From assembly GCA_930367215.1 (NCBI GenBank), contig OV884058.1:169428478-169492477 (forward strand): a stretch of DNA of 64,000 nucleotides, written 5' to 3'. Below, in pieces: positions 1 through 9,800 of the stretch (positions are counted from its first letter, which is position 1; every line of letters starts with the position of its first letter). The DNA comes from Pollenia angustigena (taxonomy: Eukaryota; Arthropoda; Insecta; Diptera; Polleniidae). A program made the position numbers and the translations under genes. Below the pieces are notes generated by a model. That model made no database searches. It worked only from the letters and a program-made list of their open reading frames with translations, and was not told the origin of the DNA.

Positions 1-342
1 GTTTAGTTTTAGTTTAGTTCTAGTTCAGTTTTAGCTCAGTTCAAGTTCAGTTCTAGTTCAGTTCTAGATTAGTTTTAGTTTAGTTCTAGTTCAGTTTTAG
101 CTAAGTTCAAGTTCAGTTCTAGTTCAATTCTAGTTCAGTTCTAGTTCAGTTCTAGTTCAGTTCTAGTTCAGTTCTAGTTCAGTTCTAGTTCAGTTCTAGT
201 TCAGTTCTAGTTCAGTTCTAGTTCAGTTCTAGTTCAGTTCTAGTTCAGTTCTAGTTTAGTTTTAGTTTAGTTCTAGTTCAGTTTTAGCTCAGTTCAAGTT
301 CAGTTCTAGTTCAGTTCTAGTTCAGTTCTCGCTCAGTTCTAG
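1..342. repeat. 11-bp satellite array, left block
   Basis: Tandem copies of the 11-bp unit GTTCTAGTTCA (built of AGTTC and TAGTTC steps) run from the window edge to 342. Variant units (TTTTAGCTCAG, TTCAAGTTCAG, TTCTCGCTCAG) form a recognisable block at about 253-342 that recurs almost base for base at 16006-16090, so this is the same array family as the blocks at 15337 and 21311. The array stops exactly at the left end of the transposon at 343. Confidence 0.97.
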
Positions 343-960
343 CAAAGACTATAGATTTATAAAGATATTGCACGACCATACAAAGTTCATACATTTTTCT
401 CTCTATATTAATTTTTCTGGTGGATTTAGCCGCTAAATCCACTTGTGAGAGTAAATTACAGTCTTTATTACTACTCTCAGAAAACTTTTCTCACTTATCA
501 GCGTATATGTATGTGCACACGAGTATGTGTGTTTGTATGTGTATACATTGCATTTAAAAAATAAAAACAAACTAAAAAGAAGTCTGGTTTTCTTGTTGAA
601 AACACATTTAAATAATAAAAGATGTTTTGTTTGCATTCCATTTCTGTGCAAATAACCTACGTTAAACCAAATGTGACAGATTTTAATTGTAGGGCAATAA
701 TATGTGTTTTATTGTTGTACAGATGAAATTTTATCGATTCGCACCGACGTTCAAATGCTGTTATTGTCTAAATTTAAACAATTGTAGGCATATAAAAAAA
801 TAATTTTTCTGAAAGAATAAACTGCTTTGTTCATAAAAGATATTTTATATTTTCTAAAGCGACATGGCCACACATTAACATGCCTCATCAAACTCACAAT
901 TTTGTAATTGTGTTAGTAATAAAAAACTCACAAGTATGGTTCAATGTGAATTTGATGATA

Positions 961-1820
961 ACACTACGTGACAAAATTTCAACAAAGTCGTGACCAAATG
1001 AATTTGACACCTAATCTTTATGTAAAATTGTCCGCTGAATCCAAATATGAAGTCAGAATTGTCAAAAGTAGAACAGTTTTGAGATATTCCAAAATAACCG
1101 TTATTTGCGTTTTTAAAAAAGATGATGTGACTGAAATGCAAATATCTTCAAAATTTTTAAACGGATTACGTTTTTCTTAGTGAAAGGTAATAAAATTTCT
1201 AAAATAACCATGGATTGCTTGTGAATATTGGTCAATTTGGCCTATATTGGCTTACGATTATATGTGAATAAATAAATAAATAAATAAATGACAGAGTTAC
1301 AGTGGACAAAATTTCAAGCTTCATTGAAAATTTTATGAGTTTGTTCAATTTTGCTCTATTCAAGTTATTTTTTTTAAACCAATGATTTAAAAACCCTAAT
1401 ATTTTATTGCATGCGACATTAGATTATTTTACTATGAACATTATGAGCCCAACAAGACATAAATTGGTACAAAAATGACAAAGCTACAGAAGATTTAGTA
1501 AATTAACCCACATAGAAATTCAATAGTTTCAAGCAATTTTTAATATTTATTGTTACTAAAAATTTAGCTTTATATATTTATTTGTCGTGGGTTAATTCAA
1601 TTAATCTTCTGTAACTTTGTCATTTTTGCACCGATGTTCGTATTGAAATGGGCTAAAATTTTGTGTTTTGGATATTTGCATATCACTCACATCATCTTTT
1701 TTAATAACACAAAAAACGCTTATTTTAGACAATTCTGATTTCATATTCGGATTCATCGGAAAATTTTACACAAAGATTAGGTGTCAAATTCATTTGGTCA
1801 AAAAATTGTCACGTAGTGTA
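961..1820. repeat. Long inverted-repeat (foldback/MITE-like) element
   Basis: Arms beginning ACACTACGTGACAA at 961 and ending in its complement at 1820 are inverted copies for roughly 200 bp. Inverted similarity continues towards the centre: sequence around 1470-1500 (ATGACAAAGCTACAGAAGAT) pairs with sequence around 1600-1625. The whole 860-bp unit could fold on itself. The short open frames inside it are mirror images of each other and not genes. No clear target duplication was seen. Confidence 0.75.
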
Positions 1821-1989
1821 ATCAAAATACTTTTAATTTTCATAAAAATTTGCCACCAGTTTGATGTGTATGAACGTAATTTCTTTCAATTTTATTTTTA
1901 TTAAAATTGTATTATTTGAAAAATTATTAAATCGTTTCCGCCGAAAAATCCAATTTTATTTATTATTACAACAAATTATTATCACAAAT

Positions 1990-2066
1990 TATGCAACAGA
2001 TTCAGGCTTTGGAAGTTGTGTGCTCCTTCCGTCTTACTTTTTGAAGTTTGTAAAATTAAGCAATAA
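1990..2066 (+). pseudogene. P-element-type transposase fragment (plus)
   Basis: The frame here reads TDSGFGSCVLLPSYFLKFVK, which aligns with ESDFGGLCALSDLFFEVCK in the transposase remnant at 4160-4745. It is a short orphan piece of the same C-terminal transposase region. The tRNA-like head of a SINE begins directly after it at about 2071, so this piece was probably the SINE's target site. There are no other supporting residues; it is too short to carry function. Confidence 0.55.
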
Positions 2067-2070
2067 GCAC

Positions 2071-2200
2071 TACCAACTAGCCTACCGGGGTAGTGAGCCA
2101 GTCGATCAGCGCTGGGGTTCGGGTTCGATTTCCGTTAGATACTCTGGTTTCTTTCCTGCAGACAAGCGAAGAGCTTCGCGGGATTAGGATAGGACAAAAA
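2071..2200 (+). mobile_element. tRNA-derived SINE with LINE-like 3' stem-loop
   Basis: An A-box-like TAGCCTACCGG lies at 2078-2088 and a B-box-like GGTTCGATTTC at 2122-2132, 44 bp apart, the spacing found inside tRNA genes. Between them CCAG and CTGG could form an anticodon-type stem. The 3' part, from CCTGCAGACAAGC at 2155 to GCGGGATTAGG, matches the 3' stem-loop of LINE-1/2 (15192-15225) and LINE-3 (16401-16435). Known SINEs borrow the tail of the LINE that moves them, so this family was probably mobilised by the satellite-dwelling LINEs. The end is blurred, after the GGACAAAAAA near 2200. A target duplication is not obvious. Confidence 0.65.
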
Positions 2201-2348
2201 ATATGTGGATTTCGCTACATTCAATATATAGAATGAAACCCAATAAAATCAAAGCCATATTATTAAAATTGTTCGCATATTATACTTTTATTTTTATTTA
2301 TTTATGTAAAAAGTGTTATATTTTACAGCAACTTAAACAACTTAAATA

Positions 2349-2947
2349 CCCAGCAAAAACTTGCTAATGACATGCCATTACTGAACAACTTACTTTTCAA
2401 TGACTACTACATACCATCTGCATTACATAGAAGTAGTTTGGTAATGGCTGACATATAATCTGATACCTAAGTACTTGTGAATGAGTTGATTAACGAAATT
2501 TATAATTCATTCATAATAAAATGCATCTTCGGTTGAAGTTTTTTCAAATTTAATACAAATTGATTTAACATATTTGTTCATACAATTTGTTTTTTTTTTT
2601 ATTATAAATAAAAAACAATTTGTAATAAATTTGAATATGAAAAATTATGCTGTACTGAAATTTTATAGTCATGACATGTTAGTTGTAATTTTGGTGACAT
2701 TGGAGTAATAAGTTATTTAAGTCCCTATTTGTAAGCGAATGTGGTAATGACTTATTTTACTCCCTATTTGTAAACGAATGTGGTAATGACTTATTTAACT
2801 CCCTATTTGTAAGCGAGGGAGGTAGGTACTTGCCTCCAATGACATCACCGTGTTAAAATAATGAGTTAAAATGCCAATGTATAAGTAGTGAAGAGTCGTT
2901 ATATTAGCTTTTTAACTCATTACTTTGCAATGTAAGTTTTTGCTGGG
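2349..2947. mobile_element. MITE with CCCAGCAAAAACTT ends and TA target site
   Basis: CCCAGCAAAAACTTGC at 2349 is mirrored by its complement ending at 2947, with TA on each side (2347-2348 and 2948-2949). A TA duplication suggests a Tc1/mariner-type enzyme. There is no coding capacity. About three imperfect direct repeats of roughly 41 bp (CTCCCTATTTGTAA...) lie inside at 2716-2822. The element splits the P-like transposon's left arm. Confidence 0.75.
2716..2822. repeat. Short tandem repeat inside the MITE (about 41 bp x 2.6)
   Basis: The motif CTCCCTATTTGTAARCGAAT, continuing into a TGGTAATGACTTATTT stretch, occurs in tandem, each copy with one or two changes. The last copy diverges after GCGAG. 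It is an internal feature of the surrounding inverted-repeat element. Confidence 0.8.
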
Positions 2948-3084
2948 TAATAATCAACAAATTCAGACAAATAATTATATTGATGACATAGCCTCGTACA
3001 CGGATCAGCAAAAGCATAATTAGATCTACAAAATTATTAACGATAGGATTATAATGACGAGTAATACGACAAGTACAAAACCTA

Positions 3085-4151
3085 TTAATGTTTTAAAATT
3101 TTAGCTTTTTCAGCATTCGAAGTTTCGTATTTATATGTCTCCCAAGAGGAATGCTTTCTTAGTAATACCAGTATAAGCAAATTTAAAAATTCCAATCGAT
3201 GGTTGTAACAATCATTTTGCTCGTCAAACCAAATCGAATAAATGGTATTATTAGTACATTCTACGCACTCCTCCATAATAACTTTTTTTTGTGTTTCATT
3301 GCTCTGTTCTTTAAAAATAAATTTTCGAAAACTTTTATGTTAATTTTGCATATTTCGAAAAACAAATCAGAGGTTGAACATAAACTTCCAAAATCAGATT
3401 AATTTTCATAGTTTTTCGTATGGATATACATTTCTGATGGGTATGTTAAAATTTGAGATGGTTTAAGCATATCTATTCGGCATTTAGTGCAGGATACTCG
3501 TTGCGCTATGTAGCCAATGAAATATCGACTAGAAGTATGTTCTATTGACACATTCACAAAGTTAAAGCTGTCGGCACTTTCATCAAAATATGCTTCATTT
3601 TCCTGGTATATATCTGCGATATCTATTAAGGGGGTTGTATTATTAGGTGATATACTGTCATTAACTTCTAAAATGTTTTGAAAGTCAAGTGGAAAAAATA
3701 TTGCGTCGTCTTCTGCACAATTTTTTGAGGAGCTAAATTGCATTATTTTTAAAGATAAAAGCTTGGCCATTGCGATGTTGAATTCGTGAACAGAAGGGTT
3801 TTTACAATGGCCACCTTTGTCGCGTACATATGAAAATACGTTTTCTAATGGGTCTTGGTTAAAACGGCTGGTTAAAATGGTAAGTTAATTAGAATTTTCT
3901 TGTAACATTTGCTCGGTTAACGATAATATACCACTGGTGGTTTCGATTAGTCCACTGATGCAGAATATTTTGTTACCGAAATATTCAACTTGCCGTATGT
4001 ACGAAACTAGCTCTTGCAGTACTTCCCAAGTTTTATTATTAAGCCTTAACCCACGCTTCAGCGGGTTGGGTTCATTGAAATTTTTACTATTAAAACAGTC
4101 AAAGTAGCTATCGAGTTTTTTTAGAAGATACTCAAAGGACTGACAGTACAT
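3085..4151 (-). pseudogene. P-element/THAP9-type transposase C-terminal remnant (minus)
   Basis: Read leftward, three open pieces (4151-3885, 3770-3399, 3276-3085) make one decayed protein. The first contains SFEYLLKKLDSYFDCFNSK and later SGLIETTSGILSLTEQML, like the P-transposase region that ends in a GF-type hydrophobic segment. The second contains SSRYFIGYIAQRVSCTKCR, like the conserved 'YIAGYVA...C..C' C-terminal motif of P/THAP9 transposases. The third holds ECVECT followed by ETYKYETSNAEKAKIL. Stops and frame changes separate the pieces, so it is dead. The N-terminal THAP finger and catalytic core are absent. The same C-terminal segment appears in the opposite orientation at 4160-4745. 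Family assignment is by motif memory only. Confidence 0.6.
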
Positions 4152-4159
4152 CAGAAAGT

Positions 4160-4745
4160 ACTCACACCCCTGAAATAGAAATCGCAGATATGTATATACA
4201 ATGAAAATGAAGAATATTTTAATGAAGATGCCGATTCTTTTACATCCAACAATGTGCCAATAGAATTAACATCGAGTCGATATTTTGTTGGTTACATAGC
4301 ACAACGAATATTATGCGTTAAATGTCGTATGGATATAATAAAACCAGCGCAAATTTTGTCATATCCTTCAGAAAAGTTTGTTCATGCAAAAAATTATCAA
4401 AAAGAATCCGACTTTGGAGGTTTGTGTGCCCTCTCTGACTTATTTTTTGAAGTTTGTAAAATTCATATAAAGGTCTTTGAAAAAATATTTTTACAAAATA
4501 AAGAAATGAAAGGCATAAAAAAATTTATTGTTGAGCAATGCGTGAGTTGTACAAAAATTAAATTTATTCTTTTTGGTTTGAGGAGAATGACGTATGTTAT
4601 AAACACAGGATGGAGATGCTTAATTTACTAGTTCTTATTATTATTCCCACATGGGAAACTTACAAATACAAATTATCAAGTACTGAAAAAGTTAAAATTT
4701 TAACCATTAAACTTGTAAAGAGCTCATACGAAAAATCAATAAATA
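4160..4745 (+). pseudogene. P-element/THAP9-type transposase C-terminal remnant (plus, inverted copy)
   Basis: The longest open stretch (4254-4631) reads SSRYFVGYIAQRILCVKCR, then KPAQILSYPSEKFVHAKNYQ and EQCVSCTKIKFILFGL, and aligns with the minus-strand remnant at 3085-3770. Upstream in other frames, 4169-4250 matches the acidic segment before that motif. Downstream, about 4590-4700 in another frame matches the region ending ETYKYKLSSTEKVKIL. Frameshifts and a missing start show it is dead. The two remnants face away from a centre near 4155, which makes the host element a palindromic duplication of one transposon end. Confidence 0.6.
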
Positions 4746-4815
4746 GGTACTCATAGTAAATAGTAAGAAACAAACACTCTTTTTATTTTTAAATTCGTTT
4801 GATATATGTATACTA

Positions 4816-5217
4816 GGGCGGGTCGATTTTTTTTTTAAATCGTATAGCAAAAACGTCTAAAATAAAATCCTAATCCGCGCCTCTCGACTTGAAAATTTAT
4901 ACCTATGCCCACCTTTGCAAAAAAAAATTTTTTTTAAAAAATAGCTTTTTCCAAAAAGAAATCGAATTTTTTGAATAAAATTGCTTAGTAACGTATGTAG
5001 TTCTTTTGCATGTTTTTATTTTTTTACCTTCAAAATTTTTTTTACATTAAAAAAAATTTTCAGCCAAGTAAAAAAATGTTCAAGTCGAGAGGCGCGGATT
5101 AGGATTTTATTTTAGACCCATGGTTTCTTCGGAGAATTTTCTTAGAATTTTATGTATATTACGTTTTTGCTATACGATTTTTAATTTTTTTTTTCATCCA
5201 TACAAATCAACCCGCCC
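4816..5217. mobile_element. MITE with GGGCGGGTCGATTTT ends, copy 1
   Basis: Ends GGGCGGGTCGATTTT and its partner ...CAACCCGCCC are flanked by TA (4814-4815, 5218-5219). Inner arms (CGTATAGCAAAAACGT) and a GTCGAGAGGCGCGGATTAGG segment also occur inverted within the element. A second copy lies at 24623-24883. It is non-coding. Confidence 0.8.
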
Positions 5218-5738
5218 TAATGTATACATACACACATGGTAAGTACGTAATTAAATAATCTAAAAAATGGAATTATAATTCGGTGCAAATCGATATAGTT
5301 TAATTTTTACAAAAATAAAACACATACTGCTGCCCTACAATTACGCAATTGGTCGCATTCCCTCTTACGTAGGTTATTTGCACATAAATTGTTTGAAAAC
5401 AAAACGAAATCAATTAAAAAAATACCAAAAACCGGTTTCAACGAAAAAAAACACACACACTTTGGCTGGCAAAAACAGCAAACATGTGTATGTATTAATG
5501 CATGTGGTTTCTCGCTCTCTTTAGTTCTCTGAATGTGAGCACGAAGTTTTTACTTTCTTGTTACTTCCCCCCCTCATCATTAAGAAGCACAACATTTTCA
5601 AAAATTACAAATGTACTAAGTGCAACATCTTTATATATTTATAGTCTTTGGTTCTAGTTTAAAACCCCATAATTTAAAAGTGTAACAGAGAAGCAAATTT
5701 AAATTCTGCAAAACCAAATTAAATTAAAGAGCATAAAG

Positions 5739-6794
5739 ATGAGTCAAAGTATACTTTGTAATCAGTGCAAAAAAGAAATAACAACAACAAATTATGTGAA
5801 GTGTTACAATTGCAGCGCAAATTATCACTTTACCCCTTGCTCTCCGCTATCGGAGGGTACTTACTTAAGTATGTATGGGGACAGAAAAACGTCATGGAAA
5901 TGTCATATTTGTAAACCAAGAAGCCGATCCCCTAATAACATGTATCAGGCTGTGGTCTTTGATGACAAAAACAATAAGAAACAGGCACGAACCGATGACG
6001 ATGAAGAGAAAGAAGAAAACGACCAAAATAAAAAATTTAAAGAGTCAATGTCATTGACCTCTGTCAACACAAAACTTAGTTCTGTTCAAAACGACGTCAC
6101 AGAATTAAAAAGTGACTTAAGAGATGTAAAACGTACAATTGAACAACTCTCAATCAGCGTTAATTCTTCAAATTTGCAAATTAAAGAGGACATACAGACA
6201 GCACTTACGACAATTACAAACACACTTACTACATTGGTAGCACAAGTGAAAGAGCTTGGCGATAAAGACAAACAGAGAGAACAACAAATTAATGCAATGG
6301 AGACTCGTATAAACAACTTGGAACAGAAAATGATTTGCAAAAATATAGAGATAAAAAATGTAAGAGACAAACAAATTTCTGCATACGATGTTGTAAAAAC
6401 AATTGCTACATCCTTAAATGTGGAGATAAACCAGCTGGATGTAACCAGAGCATATCGTCTAAAAAAACAAGATGAGAAAGTAATCGTGGAGTTCTCTTCT
6501 TTAGGAAAAAAGACGGAACTAATGAGTAAAATTGAACGTCACAGAGTAGATGATAGAATCTTTAACAACAATGACAGTAACACCGACAATCCAACGCACT
6601 ACATCTATATAAACGATGAGTTAACGTTACATAATCGCCGCCTTTTATGGCTGGCTAAAACCAGAGCAAAGGAAGCAAACTGGAAATTTATCTGGGTACG
6701 AAATGGAACTATTTGTGCCCGTAAAAATGAAAACTCTACATTATTTCAAATCAACAACACTGCAGATATTGCTTTAATAATCAACACAATTTAA
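5739..6794 (+). CDS. LINE-1 ORF1: PHD-finger, coiled-coil, FP-like nucleic-acid-binding protein
   Basis: A 351-residue ORF1 protein of a CR1-type retrotransposon, expected to coat the element RNA. Residues 7-58 form a C4HC3 PHD-like finger: C7, C10, C22, C25, H30, C34, C55, C58. Residues about 85-200 are charged and heptad-rich, probably a coiled coil that oligomerises. Residues about 200-340 resemble the baculovirus FP-like domain common in insect LINE ORF1 proteins, with IEIKNV, a VTRAYRLKKQ segment, VIVEFSS, then YINDELTLHNRRLLW and FIWVRNGTICARK. The start ATG follows an AT-rich leader. ORF2 starts 85 bp downstream across a poly(A) tract. The frame is fully open and its translation appears identical to the LINE-2 copy, so it could still be functional. 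The element's own 5' promoter is lost in this copy, so expression here would depend on its surroundings. Confidence 0.9.
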   Translation: MSQSILCNQCKKEITTTNYVKCYNCSANYHFTPCSPLSEGTYLSMYGDRKTSWKCHICKPRSRSPNNMYQAVVFDDKNNKKQARTDDDEEKEENDQNKKFKESMSLTSVNTKLSSVQNDVTELKSDLRDVKRTIEQLSISVNSSNLQIKEDIQTALTTITNTLTTLVAQVKELGDKDKQREQQINAMETRINNLEQKMICKNIEIKNVRDKQISAYDVVKTIATSLNVEINQLDVTRAYRLKKQDEKVIVEFSSLGKKTELMSKIERHRVDDRIFNNNDSNTDNPTHYIYINDELTLHNRRLLWLAKTRAKEANWKFIWVRNGTICARKNENSTLFQINNTADIALIINTI

Positions 6795-6879
6795 AAAAAT
6801 TAAAAAAAAAAAAAAAAAAAAAAAAATACCTCCTAATACATATTTTAAATATTTTTATATCCCCACAAAAAAACAAAAA
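6795..6879 (+). other. LINE-1 ORF1-ORF2 spacer with long A tract
   Basis: Between the ORF1 stop and the ORF2 start, a near-pure A run of about 25 occupies roughly 6800-6828. In LINE-2 the same spacer (13789-13860) has a run of only about 12. The rest (TACCTCCTAATACAT and so on) is the same in both. The run is either replication slippage or a feature used for ORF2 re-initiation. Confidence 0.7.
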
Positions 6880-9800
6880 ATGATTTCGAATGAAAAGCAA
6901 ACAATTAACAACTTTAGCCAAATAAATACAAATATATTAAGTTATCCCACTTCTCTAGTGTATATGAATATTCGTTCACTGAGACTCAACTTTGCGACTT
7001 TTCTGGCAACAATAAATAAAATAATAAAAAGATTAAAGTTCATAATTTTAACTGAAACAAACATAAACGATAGTGAAAATATTTTTTATAATATAGAAGG
7101 TTTTAATTCGGTTTTTCTTAATAGAGAAAACAAAGGTGGTGGCATAGCAGTATACATTGCCGAAAACTTAACGTTTAGAAATATTAATGTAAATACAAAC
7201 TCTTTTGAAATTGTGCAAATAGATGTAAACATAAACAATAAAACAGTTTCTCTTCTGTCCATATACCGTCCTCCCCATCAAAGCATCCCATTATTTACCA
7301 ATGAACTCGATACAATTATCAATAACATAAAGAAAAAACAAGACATTATTTTAGTGGGTGATGTAAACATTAATATATTAAGAGAAAGTCTTACAACAAC
7401 AACATATCTTAATATGATAATGAGTAATGGTTTACAATGCATGATAAACGAGAGCACGCGTGAAGATGTAAACAAGAACACAAGCAGCTGTATAGATCAT
7501 CTCTTTTTAAGAAAAAACAATTCAACAACAAATGCATATGCTGTAATCGTAACAACAACAATATCAGACCACTACTCAATTTACTGTAGTATTTATGAAG
7601 ATGTTAACAACCAGGGTATGGAAAACAGAGAATGTCAGCAAACGCAATTTAATAATTATAAAATAAATAAAAGTATACGCCTAACAAATTGGAATGCGAT
7701 TACTAATGAAACATTAAATACAAACAAGATTTATGAAAAAATTTACAATACTTTCAATACAATATACAAAAGTTCAACAAAAATAGAGAAAACAAGTAAA
7801 AAAAGATCAGTAAATCCATGGATCAGTGAAGAAATCATTAGATACTGTGATGTTAGGGATAAACTTTTCAAAAAATGGCGACACAATCGCAATAATAAAT
7901 GTTATGAAAAAGAATTTAAGACTTTTAGAAATTCAGTAAATAAAAAAATAATTTATGAAAAAAACAAGTACTTTAGAAATAAATTTATCGAAAATAGAAA
8001 TGATATTCGTGTAACATGGCAGTTAATTAACGAGATAATTGGAAAACAAAACTCAAATATAGATAGTGTGATAACAAGAAACTTTAAAAACGAAGATTTA
8101 AATAATATCTTAAATAATTTTGCTACAAATTTTAATGCAAACGTAAATAAAATTACACACACATGTAATATAAAAACATTAAACTATATCCATACTTCAG
8201 TCCGAAACTCTATATACTTCGAAAGAACAAATGAAGACGAAATCTTTAACATATTAAAGTCTTTAAACGTTAGAAAAGGAGCCGGTGCAGATGGTATACG
8301 CGCAAAAGATCTTAAAATAAATGCGAGCTTTTTAACGCCAGTAATAACAAAACTTATCAATTCAAGTTTAGAAAGTGGAATTGTGCCGGAAATGCTCAAA
8401 ATGTCGATAGTGCGACCGATATATAAGAGTGGAAATAGGACAGATATCAACAACTATAGACCAATAGCTATCTTATGTGTAATAGATAAAATTTTAGAGG
8501 AAGTTATAGTTAAAAGACTCACTGATTTTCTTCAAAAATACAAAATTATCAACTCAAATCAATATGGGTTTCAAAAGAACAAAAATATTAACCAACTCTT
8601 AGGAAACTTCTCGTCATATATAAATACATGCCTAAGTAATCATATGCACGTCTTAGCACTATTCATCGACTTTAGCAAGGCTTTTGACACTCTCTCGCAC
8701 ACCAAAATGATACAAACACTTGAGAGAATTGGAATAAGAGGAACAATTTTGAACTGGTTTAAGAATTACCAGGAATGTAGATCGTATTGTGTAAAAATCA
8801 ATAACAAATTAAGCAACAAAATTTTGTATGACTGTGGAGTCCCCCAAGGGTCAAAACTTGGTCCAATTTTGTATATAATATACGCGAATGATATGCTAAA
8901 TTGTCTAAGTAATAGCGAAACTTTTGCATATGCCGACGATACGGCGATAATAGTTGCCAACAAAAATTTACAGTGTGCAGTAGATAAAATGCAGCAACAA
9001 TTAGACAATGCAACAAAATGGTGCCACGACAATGGTCTCATAATAAATGCAAATAAAACAAAAGTGATGCACATCAAACCTCCTCACCTTGCAAACTCAC
9101 AGATTTTTTTAAAATTTCACGACATGAAATGCCTACACAATCAATCTTCAAATATAAACGATTCAAAAGACTCTTGCTCAACCGTCATTGAAACAGTTGA
9201 ATTTTATAAATATTTAGGTGTATATGTAGATAGCAGCTTCAAATGGAAGAAACATATAGAAGATCTCCAAAAGAAATTACGTAAGTCATCATATATGCTA
9301 TATCATTTAAGTAACTGTGCTACATATAGCGTTTTACGCCAAGCATACTTTTCATTGGTTGAAACATATATCCGACATGGAATAACAGCATGGGGAAATG
9401 TTAAATATAGTGCTACTTTACAAAAAACACAGGATCAAATATTAAAAATATTATGGAAAAAGTACCAATATACAACAAGAAACAATTTTACCCAGCAACA
9501 CAATCAAGCAAACTCGATTATTGAGCCAAATAATGGCATCGGTGCAACGAACATAAGTCAGCAAACAAACCCTACCAACTCCAACAACGAATCAAATAGT
9601 ACATCTATTATTGAAACACTCATTAACGTTAACAACAATTTCTTGGAAAACAACAACACATCCTCAAGTAACACACGTATGACACACAACAACAACAACA
9701 ACAACACACATGGTCATAATAATAACATCACTGCAACAATCCTAACTCAACAAACAAACACTGCTCTTACTCGTATTATGGAAACATCTTTAAACGTTGA

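Larger units (their letters stand above)
343..5650. mobile_element. P-like foldback transposon inserted in satellite
   Basis: The ends at 343-373 and 5620-5650 form a 31-bp terminal inverted repeat (28 of 31 match) starting CAAAGACTATA. Weaker inverted similarity continues inward, for example a TGTGCAAATAACCTACGT stretch near 645 against its complement near 5390, and the GTAGGGCA and TCGATTYGCACCGA stretches further in. It is flanked by GTTCTAG on both sides (336-342 and 5651-5657), a 7-bp target duplication inside satellite. The interior has decayed pieces of a P-element/THAP9-type transposase in both orientations (3085-4151 minus, 4160-4745 plus), so the element looks like an inverted duplication of a transposon 3' half. 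Younger elements are nested in it (961-1820, 2071-2200, 2349-2947, 4816-5217). A 31-bp terminal repeat equals the classical P-element length; P elements usually duplicate 8 bp, so the 7 bp here is slightly off. It is certainly non-autonomous. Confidence 0.8.

Noticed and set aside
968..1180. 70-codon frame with a mirror frame at 1668-1904
   Set aside because: The two are arms of one inverted repeat; the similarity is at DNA level.
5661..5740. LINE-1 as a full-length element with its own promoter
   Set aside because: Comparison with LINE-2 shows that the first 200 bp or so, including the DPE, are missing.
8766..9077. Minus-strand open frames opposite LINE ORF2 (and the mirror set at 11591-13390)
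   Set aside because: They are antisense shadows of the ORF2 reading frame and recur identically opposite LINE-2.
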